Positions 32,411-44,536 are shown, counted from the stretch's first letter. The stretch is DNA of 64,000 nucleotides from Isoetes taiwanensis (GCA_021234155.1 JAJEKV010000006.1:23687568-23751567), one strand, 5' to 3'. The notes: generated from the letters alone by a model not told the origin. Numbers and translations: made by a program.

Positions 32411-34057
32411 TGTGACGCTCCCTACTAAATATACGGCTCCCAGCCGTACACTTCGTAGGAAATCCCCCATCCGGTCCTCGACCGCACGGGCCCTCCATCT
32501 ACCCCGCACTCTGGGGTCACCATAGTGCGGGAAGGGGACACGAATGTGTCTTGCGCGCCCTTCCCCTATGGGCTCCTATCACAGTGGAAGCATAAACATC
32601 ATCAGAACTAGCAATAGCAATACATCATGCTACCTCGAAAGGTAGCTCATCCACATATCCATAGCTGCAAAGAACATAATCATATGCCATAAAACATGAG
32701 AGCTCCTACCCGTGGCTCCGACTCATAAGGAGGTCGAGTGACTGGATAGGTCTCAAGATAGAGCAGACCGAGTCATAACAATGGCGGGGCTGGCTATAGA
32801 CAATGGCTAGGGTTGACCACTCCATCCACCCCTCATGTGCATACTTTGCAGATGGCCTAGATCAGGCTCTGGCATGACTCTAGCCTTCCGGATACGCAAT
32901 CCCGTAGTATCACCCATCGGGACTACTCTAGGTTGCATCTCCCTGGTCCGTCGAGGCAGGAAGGGTTGCATCTCCCCTTCCCGGGGTCTAGAGGCTCCTC
33001 GGGCGGCTAGAGAATCGTGGCGACACACGATTCATACCCCGGATCAACCCCCAAAACAAGAGCCAAGCCACACTTGCAACTCTTGAGAGGCAAGGCGACA
33101 CCATTGCCCTAGGAGGTGTCAGACCCATGCTCGGCCCACACGAAGTGACCGACCATAAGTCTAGCCCACTATGGGATCCCCCGTAGTCCCCACTCGGCAG
33201 GGATCCTCCCTTTGCATTGCCTCTAGCCCCGTTGTGTAGTGCTGAGTCACATCATAGCCTCCATAGCCCGGTGGGTTCCTATGGCCTATGCACAGGCCGC
33301 ATATAATAGGGACTAAGGGATCTACACTAGAGCATACTACATATGGCCCCGGTCTCTACCCCCTTCCCAATACAAGAGGAGCAAACATGATAAACCAACA
33401 TCTCATAACATCATATCATGATAATCATAATAAGAACATCTTAACCTAATCATACATATCTAACTAACAGTTAGGGTTCCTTGGTTAGGGTTCAAGATGT
33501 TCAACAAGGGTTCTAGGATGGCTCTACTCAAGATACAACATCCAGACCCATCTGGAGTGCTAACTTCCAGATGAACTACCATGACTCTACTCCACCTACC
33601 TGCTCCAGAAGCGCTTCCTCCCATCCCTGGTGTCTCCATTGCTCCTTGACGGGGTTGGGATCGCGCTCCCTCTATGATCATACACACACTTCGGGGGCTG
33701 CTGCACCAGGCTATGCTACGACGAACGATGCTCGAAACGGGGTTTCGAGTGCGTAGATGAGTATTCAGGTGCTAGAGTCAGGAAAGGGGTCTAGGGTTAG
33801 GGTTTGAGCCAATATAGGTGAGGGTCCACATGGGATGCCACGTGGCACCTCTAGGATGGGGCCATGTGGCGGTATGCCCAATAGGGTAAGGCCATGTGGA
33901 AATGGGCCTTATCCTAAGGTTATCTAAGTTAAGCATTAACTTAGATACGCACCCATTACCACTTTCTAAGGTATACAAGGCTACCAAAGGTCGACTTGTA
34001 TAGTGATGGGTCCAGGAATATACGTATTTATGGCGTATATTCCCCTGGAACGTCACA
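32411..34057 (-). repeat. Complete 5' LTR, 1647 bp
   Basis: On the minus strand it starts TGTGACG at 34057 and ends CGTCACA at 32411: perfect 7-bp terminal inverted repeats of TG...CA form, with the PBS directly inside. The matching 3' LTR is not in the window on this strand; internal sequence is cut by the LINE at 31045. A diverged relative lies at 3330-4280. Two TTAGGGTT-like stretches near 33470-33497 and 33790 are part of the LTR, not telomere. Confidence 0.85.
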
Positions 34058-34457
34058 CTTAGAATGGAACTCATGCTTTAATCTCAAATATGTTACAGAG
34101 AAGGATTCCCAATGACATGGTTTTCAATGTTGATAATCTAAGTTTGGCTCGTGGAAATGGTCCAATCAAATTACCATGATCAACATCACTGCAAAATGCA
34201 TAAATGTTAGCCATATGTATAGCTTAAAAATACTATTGGCATGTATTCAGGCACGTAAACAAGCATCACCTAAGCTGTAACTGTAACTGCAGAATCTCAA
34301 GGCCTACAGAACACCTACACCTACATGTATACATAAATGAACCACAAAATCCTTACAAGCACCTACCATAAATCACAAAAACCTTACCAGCACTTCATCA
34401 AACGCTGAAGATTACCAACTTGGGAATCGAACCCAACTGTTTGCCATAATGGTCTTT
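34058..34457. other. Non-coding stretch
   Basis: No gene is seen. A B-box-like GGTTCGATTCCC on the minus strand near 34415-34430 lacks a matching A box. Confidence 0.4.
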
Positions 34458-35550
34458 CCTTTTTTTTTTTCAACTTTATTGTTGACAAACAAGCCTGAAA
34501 CTACGAGGAGGGATACAATCTTTACATTTAATTGAGAGTTCTCTCCTAAAACCGACCTTTTTATTGTCTATAAAATCCAAATCTCGCATGTACTCATGGA
34601 AACATTCCAACAATTTTCTACATTCCATGAGCGTCCACTCCTCTTCAACGTCTAGAATATATGAATGACTCCCTGCAAGGTTTATGTCCAATTGGATTGT
34701 GGGCGTCCTCAAACAATGCTCCTTCACTTTGGTTCCAAGACCAAGTACCATTGTCATATACTCGTTTTTTCCTTTGTACAAAAAAAATTGCAGATAGAGT
34801 TTGCTTTGGAATCCTCAGACCTTCAAGACAACAAAAGACAATCATCACAAGCCGCAAAATGATGTAATTGTAAGCATGGACAAAAAATACCTAAATACAA
34901 GGTCGCTTATGTCGATGGAGCATTCTCATGGTGAGCTGCCCACTGCTTCATGAAGCTTTGCTTTCCAAATCGCCAAAGAAAATAGTTTCAAGCAATGGAC
35001 CACCGAGGTCACGAAATATATATGTTTGAGGAGCAGATCGGAAGGTTTGTACATCTTTAAAAAAATGCAAATGCATTTATTGGCAGAAACACCTAACTCC
35101 ACCTCTTTCCTCAACATTCGGTCCCAATTTCCTTTGCAAAAAAAATAACGATATGTTGTCAAAATTTGCATATCATTAAATGTTCTTGACAAAACAAGGA
35201 GATTTGGAGCATCCATTAATGTAAGTTTGCCCGCCCTCCCTTCTCGCCTTCGTAATGATATTTATGAAACCAAATTCCATTACTTCTAAGGATTTGCACG
35301 CATAAAAGGAAACAACAACCCACCAATACTATAATGGTGAACCTCAATATGTCGCTTATGCTTTGAGTTGGAACTTTGTCTTTGAAATCAAGAGCAAATA
35401 CAATTGGCATCCAACTTAGGAAATCTGGGGTTTTAGCAATTTCTTCCTTGAGCATGTCACGTGGACTATAAGCATGTGCAACTAGAATCTCATCCACAAC
35501 TTTACCTCCTTGACCCATCAATGGCCGAAGCACTTTTGCTTTCCAATGCT
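34458..35550 (-). pseudogene. Unrecognised coding relic ending in a poly(A)-like tract
   Basis: Minus-strand frames 35533-35216 (LMGQGGKVVDEILVAHAY, LSWMPIVFALDFKDKVP), 35216-34926 and 34857-34476 (GSHSYILDVEEEWTLMECRK, ECFHEYMRDLDFIDNKK) read like successive parts of one protein broken by shifts. Just after the last stop comes a run of A on the minus strand (T-run at 34458-34470), as expected for a processed retrocopy or LINE 3' end. I do not recognise the protein. Confidence 0.3.
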
Positions 35551-37540
35551 AAGATAAATCATCCACCTTTTGTTTTTAACGTATGGTGGCCGATTGTCTA
35601 GGTTTCATTGTGACCCAAGATCCTACAGAGACGTGCATGTTAACCCAATTGCCATCTTCATCCTTATTATTTCTCAAAACAACCTTGCTGATTTCAGATC
35701 GATGACTACTCATGGCCTGCATAAAAAAGAGATGAGAAATTTTGTAAGTACCAGCACAAAATCGATCAGGTCCACAATATTGATCAGGCCCAGACAATAA
35801 GAAGAAGAAAAATTATATCGTGCTTGAATTGTAAGGAGATGGTGCTTGAATGCAGAGGAGATGGCGCGGTTTTTAGTTCGAGGGAAACGATTTCTAGTTG
35901 GAGGGAAGACAAAGAAAATTAAAAATAAAACTCAATAGTTTTTCTTTCGATTTCCCTCTAATTTTTTTTTTCGGTGGGTTCCCATTTTGAACTTGCTATT
36001 ATTGTCGAGAATTAGAATTAGAATGTATATAGCACATTAATATTTTTGGTCATTAATGCTCTCATTAATACATTTGTCATTAATGTTAGGCTAGAGTTCA
36101 AATAGGATGCCAGCTATGAATCCATTGTCACATAATACCGAGATTAAGCCCAAAGAGCTTCTCTCCTATTGGCCAATAGGTTTTGCTGACGTGTTTTTTT
36201 TTTTTTTTCCTCAAAATGGGACATTCTGTGATCTCATCTGGCCTCTAATGCCGGATAAACGGGCCACGTGGACTTTTGGGGCCATTTTGCTGTTGTTTTT
36301 GGCATAAAACAACATTTCCGTACAACTAAAAAACAACTGTGGACCAAAAATTGGGGTCAGTGTGAAACGAGAGGTGTCCAAAGGCCCCAACATACGATCT
36401 GGGTCATAGGATCGACGAATTCGACGACTATGGTAGTAGTCCAGGGTGCACCTCGTTTAGAATATGTAGCAAAATAACCAAAATGCTAACCTTCGCTGTC
36501 ATATTACATTTGAGTCAGCTTTGAACATAGACAGGCTTCGGGGACAGTAGTCTGCTTTTGTTGGGTAGCTTTGTGATAATATGGACAACATCAATCGTTG
36601 CGTATATCTTTGGCTGACTTGTATGGATACAAAATAATGGTAGGTCCAAGCTATTATCACCAGGGCTTCTTTAAGCATGGCAAGAGGTACCACGCATAAG
36701 AACATGAGGCATTATGACATGTCGTGGAGGAGCAGGATGAATGGGATCACTTGGTGTAATATGCTTTTGGACACTTCAAATCTTTTTTATTTGATTTTAC
36801 TCAAGTTATTCGTATTTTGTGGTGTTGGTGAGGTGATGACACCAAGCACCTTGTCACATGTGACTGTTTGTGTTGGTGAGATGGTGATACTGCTTTTTTC
36901 TTTAATGGTTTCTACAATGCCCATAGGATGTAATGAGCAAGAATATTTGAGATTTGAAATTTTGGTTTTGTACTTGTTTGCCTTTCTTTTTCTTCTTCTT
37001 TTTTTGTACAGGTACTCCAATTTAATGGAAACACTCAAATCTGAAAATTATATGATCTCGCTACAGTAGAAAAAAAATATGCTAGACCTGCTCAAATAGG
37101 TGAGATTTTTGAATTTGATCGTGCTACTTTAAAGTCTGATGGTGGTTTTTATAGTCCAAGGGGTTGGTTTACTTCCAGTCATGCTACATTTGCTCTTCTT
37201 TCTTCTTTAGACAGATTGGTGCTATAACCTTGTTCAGAGATGTTTTTGCTCTTCTTTTCTTCTTCGGACATATTTTAGAACCTTGTTCAAAGATGTTTTT
37301 GCTGTTGCTTAATTGATGTGTTTAACCAAGTACAGGTACTGTTTTTGTGCTCGATGGCCATGCTTAGGTTTGGTTCATAATTAATGTATGTTTGCATACA
37401 TTTGAAAACGTACAAATTTGAATCCTGCTGGTTTATCGTAACCATTGTGTACTCCTAAACTTAGATCTAGGTTTTGGGTGTTCTTTTCATAATTTGTATT
37501 CTGATTTTGACCCTATATAGCAGCTCAAGACAAAACCAAC
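35551..37540. other. Non-coding stretch
   Basis: No supported gene. It contains a perfect 16-bp palindrome (CCTATTGGCCAATAGG, 36165-36180, two back-to-back CCAAT cores) shortly before a T17 run, and the repeat at 36363-36480. Frames at 36677-37069 have no recognisable product. Confidence 0.4.
36363..36480 (+). repeat. Dispersed repeat, partner of 6573-6665
   Basis: It shares five sequence blocks with 6573-6665 and ends in the ATATGTAGCAAAATAAC motif found at 6229, 20743 and 60367. Confidence 0.7.
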
Positions 37541-37595
37541 AAGACAAGGGGGAGTTTGTAAAGGTCTCGCCCATTCAACACGAGCAATTTCAGCT

Positions 37596-37657
37596 CCCAA
37601 TAGTCATATGGGCTACCGAAGAGTAGGCAATATTTTTCTTCATGTCGATTTGTCTTA
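37596..37657 (-). pseudogene. nad4: Mitochondrial nad4 fragment (NUMT)
   Basis: The minus strand translates RQIDMKKNIAYSSVAHM then TIG, matching the conserved NAD4 segment (complex I subunit of the mitochondrial inner membrane) except for a small deletion after the His-Met. Immediately upstream (37660-37720) is a GAGC...GGTGCTTTCCAGCACC stem-loop that could be the 3' end of a group II intron; flowering-plant nad4 has an intron at about this codon. The fragment is far too short to function and sits in non-coding nuclear DNA. Confidence 0.6.
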
Positions 37658-37822
37658 TCGTAGTCGATCAGCTCGGGTGCTGGAAAGCACCAACGATCCT
37701 CCTAGGCTCTCACCCCAAGCCCCCACATGGTAGCGATCCAGAACCAAGTTCCATAGCTCTGTGTACGCTCCCCCAATCACAACCGCTGCCTACTTCCCTA
37801 CCTACTGGGTAGAGAACTATTA

Positions 37823-37896
37823 TGGGCAAGGAGGGATTCAAACCCCCGACACCGTGATTCGTAGCAATGACCACATACTCTAATCCTCTAACTAGA
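37823..37896 (-). pseudogene. Organellar trnR(ACG)-like tRNA pseudogene
   Basis: The minus strand carries GAGGATTAGAG (D-arm), GCTACGAA (anticodon loop with ACG) and TCGGGGGTTTGAATCCCTCC plus TTGCCCA (T-arm and 3' end), as in plastid trnR-ACG. A ~5-base insertion before the anticodon and a degenerate 5' acceptor strand prevent a proper cloverleaf. It lies about 165 bp from the nad4 piece, so both may come from one organelle-derived insertion, possibly plastid-like DNA already resident in a mitochondrial genome. Confidence 0.6.
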
Positions 37897-37919
37897 ATAA
37901 TGCGAAAACCGCATCGCAC

Positions 37920-38660
37920 TTCGAGCCATTAGACAATGAAAGGCAACATTTATGCAATAGCTAAACACACTCCATGGATGCTTTTAAAAACATTCCGCCT
38001 TTCAAACTCACATGTCAACATTTAAAACATGCCAACAGGAACTTGTAAAAATCACATGCTTCCAAATCAGCGCAATCACATGCTTCCAAATCAGCGGTTT
38101 AGTACTTTGTTGTTAGCAACTTATTTTCTGCCGCCTAATGAACAAGTTGCAGGTTTTTATAGTCACGACTTCTAATCCAATACCATATACTTTATTAAAT
38201 TTTGACAAAGCAAAGGATGTGTTTTCTCAATCAGCCTGCCACTGACACAATTCAAAAGCCTAATAAGATTCACAGAACACCCCAAGCCAACCGCTAAAAT
38301 TTAAATGAGATTTCAATATTAATGCATCTCAATACAGTAAGTAGCACAAGATAATAAAGGACTTCCCACCAATTTCTGGTAAGATGACGGCATAGAATTT
38401 TCAGCAAACTGTTGATACAAAAGGAAACTCGAAAGAACAAACATGGGGGTCGGATAGATACACTAAATTTGAAAATGGGGGAACAGAAGACGAACAAAAT
38501 CTCCTGGCCTGCCCCATCAATATCAGCTTTTGCCAACATTTATTATTCAGGGGATCCAAATTAACAATGCAGAAATAAAAAAGAGTGCCAACAGAACAAC
38601 TACTTAGATAAAAGCAAAGAAAAACATGACCTAGTCGCCGAGAAAAGGTTAACTAACCAC
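37920..38660. other. 3' flank of the CBSX5-like gene
   Basis: No gene is seen. The right part is the likely 3' untranslated region and terminator of the minus-strand CBS-domain gene. Confidence 0.4.
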
Positions 38661-41585
38661 TCACTCAAAAGAGGTTAAATGGCCTGACAAGACGCGGATT
38701 ATATCTCCATAAGTCACAATGCCAATGAGAGTATTGTCATTGTCTGTAACCCACACATAACCCGTTCGATGTGCCACTGCCTGTGCCATGACAGCAATAA
38801 GAGAACTCCACGGATGGCAGGTAAGTGGCCACATATTTCTTGGACTGTACACTCGTTTCAAACTGCTATTCGAGCGTTTGGGCACAGACCTGGACATTGC
38901 CACAACGCTTTCATCTTCAGAGGATTCAGATGACTCATCCCATAATGGTTCACTTGCTGATGAACTGTCAGTTACGTCAGATTTATTTCTGTACAACAAC
39001 GAACTGGGTATCTCTACCTGTACACCATTTGACACCTTTTGCTCAGCCTGCTGCACCAGTTCCACCAAAGCTTCAGGTGGCTCCCATGCCTTGAGTGTAC
39101 TCGGTATATGTTAGAAAGTCTTCCACAGAGAGGGTTGCTAGAGCAAGGGCCGCACCTTCATCACAATGCCTAAATGTTGACAATGATATATCGCCTATAA
39201 GCTTGAGCTCCTTGCTGTGACTGTCACCAACACGTGACAAGTCATCATCCACCACTGCAACAGCAGTGGAGTATGCACATGCATCCAGGATAAATGGAAG
39301 AGCTTTGATGGCTTTTGCCTTAGAGCTGACAACCATCACCTCTGTCTTGATAATGCCGAGCTCTTCAATACTTATCATTGGTAAGGGCGAGAAAACTGCA
39401 ATGTTCGCCAACATAAAACGGAGCGCATCCTCTTGAGTAAGCCAGCAGAAATCCTTCCTATTTGTTGATGCATCCTTGGTTAACTTCAGATTTCCAGAGG
39501 TATAATAGCTTAATGCTTTGAGACGACGGATATCAAGAGGAACCACCAAATAATGTGCGCCACCAAGGAAGAGCTTGAAGGCATCAGCTAGCCTGGAGTT
39601 AACCACAAATTGTTAGAAAGCAAGGCCATACTAACTATATGCAATTGAGGTACCAATGGAATGTTACTGGAAATAAAATACAAGTTATCAAACAGAACAT
39701 ATAATACAACAAAAATAATGGATAAAGCTCCATAAATTCATTATATTAACTTTTTGTAGCATGTCAAGCTAAAATACAACGTCCAAGCTAAGTTCCTGAC
39801 AGCATCACAACCTCTAATTGTGATGTATTCCAATTGTACTTGTTATTTATAGCATCACATACCTACAATTGTGATGCTTTCAACAATATGAATATTAAAA
39901 CTAATAATTCCTACAGCTGACACCACCAGTTTTCAGCAGAGCCTGGTTCGTTGGCATGAGCTGTTACTACCAAGTGACAAAAAATGGACATCAGTGCTAC
40001 TAAAGAAATTAATATACAGTTCCTTAAGGTTGATTATGAGCCATAGGCCCGTCCCTAGTCTGCTAACAGCATGGTATCTCTCCGGCACACAGCAATTATC
40101 TGTGGTCGTGCATACATATTGGGAACCTGCATGATGCCTCGAAGACCCACACTAGCATTAAAAGCTGCAGCGACCCTGGTAAGAAATACTCTCATAAACG
40201 ATAACATAAGAGATGTACACCCAGGCTAAGGCCGAGTTTAACCCGTAGGCCAACCACCATAGCATTCCAAAAATAAAGAACTTACCTGCACAGCAGCAAA
40301 TCCTTTTCCATTTGCTTTTATAAGTTGTCAAAAGCTGAAAGCTCAAACTTCACATGATCAGTGGCCTCTTTCAGAAAGTAATGATGCCATTGATAAGGAT
40401 TGCAGCTTTGAACAGTTTGGAAAAGTGTCTTGGAAAAGTGCTTAGTGGTTATAAATTTCCAAGAATATAATTGGGAATTATGGCACTATGAACGACGAAA
40501 CACGACTATATAACAAAAATACAGGCATGGACAAAAGAACCAGAGGATGAAAATGGCAAAACCAACAATGATCCAAGGGTCCAACGCTGCTCTCTTATCT
40601 TGAGACGCTAAACATCAGCATTAAGCAGAATAAAATTTTATAAGAACAGAAAAAAATCAGGAAAGTATCATCATTAATTATCAAAGGACAGAGCTACTAC
40701 ATGGCCAGGTAAAATGCATAATTGACCTACGAAGGTTACAATCAGCACATGCAAACATTCAACTTCAAATTCAGCTGTTAAATGACTAAAGGAACTCAAG
40801 AGTTTTCAGATATTCCAAGAGGTCAAGGCCTGTTAGGCAGCTATCCAAGCCTCCCCTAAGCACCAAGATCTACAGAATGAAGACAGGCATTTGTGCATAA
40901 TACGTTGCAACATTCCCCTTCCAGATATTTCAAGAATTACTAGCCGATTTTGGCTCTTAAATCAGCCCTGAATTATCTTTTTATCTAAGATGTATCATAC
41001 TGCTCAGACTAAATATCCTTTGTACAAATCCGGATTCTACCACGTAATGACAAAGTCGCCTAACAATCTAGTATGAGCTCTAAGAAAGATGGCTTCCAGT
41101 AGTCACATTATTTCTAAAAGCAGATCTGGCAAACAGATACATCCTATGTAAAGAACACATAAAAATAGCTGAAATAAAACAGCAAACCTTGCATGAGCAT
41201 CAATGTGTTGAATGTAATGCTTTGCTCCCAGAAGGAGAACGGAAACAGGCTCCTTTAACGCTACATCCAAATTTTCCAGCTGATCTTTGGCCAGATAACA
41301 GATGATATCAACGATATTAACCTTCCCCACACATTCGCAGAGATTGCGCTCCCTTTTTCGAAGTGCCACACTCCTAGCTTCGATCTGGGAGTCGACTTTA
41401 ATATTCTTGGCGCCAACAGAGTACTCAACTTCTGACGCACAGTCCCATATGCTGATTTCAGACAACTCGAGCTCCTTCAGGACTCGGAGAGCATCAGCCA
41501 CAGAAGCAGAGCTGGGAAGCCAGTCTAAGGCAGGCTTGCCAAGAGCGATATCTGATACATCAAAAGACTGAAAGAAGCCGGCCAT
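38661..41585 (-). CDS. CBSX5-like: CBSX5-like CBS domain protein
   Basis: There are two coding exons. Exon 1 (41585-41188) begins MAGFFQSFDVSDIALGKPAL, matching the N-terminus of Arabidopsis CBSX5, and ends within Arg at GCAAG|GTTTGC. Exon 2 (39592-38661) starts after ACTCCAG with LADAFKLFLGGAHYLVVPL, so the split Arg codon is restored. Conserved blocks follow: FCWLTQEDALRFMLANIAVF, SPLPMISIEELGI, CDEGAALALATLSVEDFLTY, a serine-rich linker, and the C-terminal half-CBS VMAQAVAHRTGYVWVTDNDN with GIVTYGDIIRVL. About 442 residues, against 391 in Arabidopsis. CBS pairs bind adenosine ligands and act as energy or redox sensors; CBSX5 itself is poorly characterised. One extra base near 39090-39100 breaks the frame: a sequencing error or a real lesion. 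The start was chosen by alignment; the frame upstream has no ATG. Confidence 0.85.
39593..41187 (-). other. Intron of the CBSX5-like gene
   Basis: 1595 bp, GT...AG on the minus strand. It contains two small stem-loops built from the same CATCACA...TGTGATG arms (about 39802-39825 and 39854-39880). No gene is seen inside. Confidence 0.7.
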
Positions 41586-42199
41586 ACAAAAAACTATAAC
41601 ACTGGTGGAAACCACCTTTGGCGCTAAAAAAGCAGATGCTTCTACAAGCTAAAAAGGAAGCAAGCGAGCAGCCTTTGTCGACGATTTCTAAGAGGAAGAC
41701 TCCTCTCCTGCACTGCAATAAGACCCGGATCAGATGGAAAGGTGGTTCCATTAAATAAAAGCTGGCTAATCAAAAAAAGTGATTCATTATTGCAAAAGTA
41801 ACGTGTCCCATCGCAACTTGCTAATAAAATCTCTATAAGAACGAATTACTGCAGCAGAGAAAATAAGGCCAATTCCATGTGAAAGCCGGTAAATAACACA
41901 CCTTCCTCGAAGATGGCAAGAAGAGGACAAGATATACGGAGGAATAACAATACACCACGGAATTAGTACAAAATTGACAAAGGATGACATCTTTGAGACG
42001 GATCCGAACAAGAAAAAATCCCGGGTAACAAAGTAAAAAAACCGGAGTCTAGATTATTGCCAGATCAGACAAAACCAAAGGAATCAGAGAAGAAGGGTCT
42101 AAGATTCCTGTATAACAAGACAAGGCGAAAACCTAACGAAGAGACTAATCTACGCGACATTGCTGAACGAAGTACACAGAAAACGCGCAAATCGAATAA

Positions 42200-42392
42200 C
42201 TGACCTGTTGATCGCGAGTGGAGCACTGCAGAGCTACAAAGACCACATATTGGGACTATTCTTATAGAGATTCTCCGGCGCCATGGCCACGCTTGTCCTC
42301 GAAGATCTTAAAAAATAGGTAACGCGGAAACATGAAATTCTTAGAATGCCTACGTGGCTGCCACGTGGCACAAGTTGCTGACGTAGCCGTGA
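42200..42392 (-). promoter_or_regulatory. Promoter and 5' UTR exon of the CBSX5-like gene
   Basis: On the minus strand: G-box/ABRE-type elements (perfect palindrome GCCACGTGGC at 42360-42369 flanked by further ACGT cores near 42352 and 42380), then a TATA-like CTATAAG at about 42261-42267, then a short leader ending in a donor CAACAG|GTCAG at 42205. A strong acceptor (TTGCAGTGCAG) ends at 41708, so a 5' UTR intron is likely and exon 2 begins at 41707. Clustered ACGT elements suggest bZIP control, for example by ABA or light; this is inference. Confidence 0.5.
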
Positions 42393-42619
42393 CCTGGCAC
42401 TAGCTGCTTTTCAAATTATAGCTCCAAAATACGTGCCTCCAAAGCTACAATACAAACAGCGTGAACATTTACTTTAGTCATTGTGGTCCATGCATTGTGG
42501 CCCATACTTTCAGTATCACCCATTGCATTCTTCTTATACACCAACCAATACTTGTAGTGGATATCCACATTGCATGGTTTCCCAACACCCTCACATCTCT
42601 CAGTTGGACATGTGGAACT

Positions 42620-42693
42620 ATCCTCGAGATTCATCTCCTTGTCTGATCCAGAAAAAATCCTCGAGATTCATCTCCTCGTCTGTTCCAGAAAAG
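42620..42693 (+). repeat. 37-bp tandem duplication
   Basis: ATCCTCGAGATTCATCTCCT occurs at 42620 and 42657, each followed by a TGTCTG(A/T)TCCAGAAAA-like block; there are about three mismatches. Confidence 0.9.
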
Positions 42694-43048
42694 AAGTGGA
42701 CCTGATTGAAGGACAGGAATCCCCCATAAGCATCCCATCTAAGGCATGCTGATTCATATGCAATGCCAACACTTGGCATTAAAGCTTTAATTTATAATGA
42801 GGATGATGAAATGGAATTTGAAAACGTACTGCACTTGCACTTAGGATTCAAGGATAAAATACAATAATGGTGATGAAGAAAGAGCTAGGAGAACACAACA
42901 CCAAGGTTGCCTCTATGGGTCCTACTAAAATGGAAAGACTATGATGACGAGTTTTGAATGATAAGCTATTGTGTCTTTCACAAGCATAATAGATGTCGGA
43001 CCAAAATTGTAAATATTTTGACCCTACATTAACACCAAAACAAGACCC

Positions 43049-43202
43049 GTCTTAAATGAAGGTATCAAATCTAGAGAAAAAATTAATGTCATGACGCTAA
43101 TTGGACCCCAAAAATGCAACCAAGTCTGTCTTAAATGAAGGTATCAAACCTAGAGAAATTAATGCATGATGCTAATTGGACCCCAAAAATGCAACCAAGT
43201 CT
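43049..43202 (+). repeat. ~77-bp tandem duplication
   Basis: Units at 43049-43127 and 43128-43202 share GTCTTAAATGAAGGTATCAA and GCTAATTGGACCCCAAAAAT; they differ by a short A-tract indel and a few substitutions. Confidence 0.9.
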
Positions 43203-43676
43203 GAGATACGGCACAAGCACACGGGTATGTTGCTTTCTCAAAATTAATCCCACTAAGAGATCACATCCAATTTAATATACCATGAGTTCCTATAAAAATT
43301 TCTCTAGCCATAAACTAAAGCTCTAAGATATTTTAAGCGACAAAACCTTGCAAGCATTTCAAATCCTTCCATTGTATCCTTGATCCAATTATTCTACAAT
43401 TTCAACATTTGAATAAGGGTCGTCAATCAAAATTGGAAGATTAACAAAAGTCTAGTTCTACTAAAATGGTTAAAAATATGACACTTGTAGCTGAATGAGA
43501 AAAAGTTGTAGATAAAATTTATACCACATGCAAAAAAAAAGAATCTTCCACAAGAGAAGGAGAATAAAATTTTTTTATGTCATGCCATGCTAGCAACATC
43601 ATATTGGACATATGACGTGCACACTACATCAACAATGCTTTGTTGGCCCCCTAACAACCTTGCAATGAATGCGGAT

Positions 43677-43731
43677 GGCCTCGAACTCGAGACGTATATT
43701 TATTCTGGGACAAGTGTGTTACCACTATCTA
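43677..43731 (-). repeat. tRNA-derived SINE-like unit
   Basis: The minus strand has an A-box-like CTAGATAGTGGTAACAC (43731-43715) and a B-box-like GAGTTCGAGGCC (43688-43677), spaced about as in RNA polymerase III internal promoters. The intervening sequence does not form a tRNA. Confidence 0.45.
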
Positions 43732-44536
43732 GACGCTTAGTCATGACCAAAAGTCCAGGTTTATTAAGATGATCGGACCTGCGAAAATAAAAAATAATTG
43801 CTAAAAAAACAAGGTGCTGCGCACGGAGGGTTGCCCTCCATGGCCGGAGGGTGAAGTGGCTTAAATCATAGTTCAAAGTCATATTTTGACAATCAATTCA
43901 AAACCATAACCCCGAACATTAAGAAACGAAATCCTCTGTAGTCAACGAACTACTTTATCTTCCAAAATCCCTAAGTGGGCAGACATCTCTATTTTTGTTG
44001 GGTTAGAAAAGACCTTTAATAGAGCCAATGTCGTAGGTGGGCATCAGAGCCTAGCCACCCACCAAACCACATGGGAATTCCATAGCGAAGTCTTGGTGAA
44101 ACAACATGGTTCTCCAAGTCATGATCAAAGAGTGGGGAAGATTGAATCCTTTGAAGTCAATTTTAAGAATCAATGAAGATGATGTAAGGGTTCTATCACA
44201 ATAGGTGTCTTCCTAAATGTTGTAAGGTTCATTATATGTTATTATTTTCTACTAGTCCTTTTTGGTAACATGTCTGATCAGCATTATAGTATCAGAAACA
44301 TTGCTTTCTGCATAAAACTTGAGATGGAATTCCTGCAACATTGCATAAAATTGCTGGATCAAGCAAATTCAAAAGACTCTACTATTTTCTAAAAGTACTT
44401 AGCTTTGCCTGGTAAAATAGGATTACTTGGAGCATCATCATGTATTAAATTTAATATAAAAAAATTCTCTTCCCTTTTATAATTAGACTCCTATAGATTC
44501 TTTGAATGCCACTTGCCGCCGCCGCCTCGCTTATAT

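Larger units (their letters stand above)
42400..44536. other. Non-coding stretch with repeats
   Basis: No supported gene. Two tandem duplications and one SINE-like unit are listed separately. Confidence 0.4.

Noticed and set aside
33465-33800. TTAGGG-like stretches, possible interstitial telomere
   Set aside because: Only one or two imperfect units at each place, inside a defined LTR.
32390-34075. Target-site duplication flanking the intact LTR as a solo LTR
   Set aside because: The PBS directly follows the LTR, so the inner side is element sequence; the flanks ACCAT and CTTAG do not match.
37823-37896. Functional tRNA-Arg gene
   Set aside because: The insertion next to the anticodon and the degenerate acceptor strand prevent a cloverleaf.
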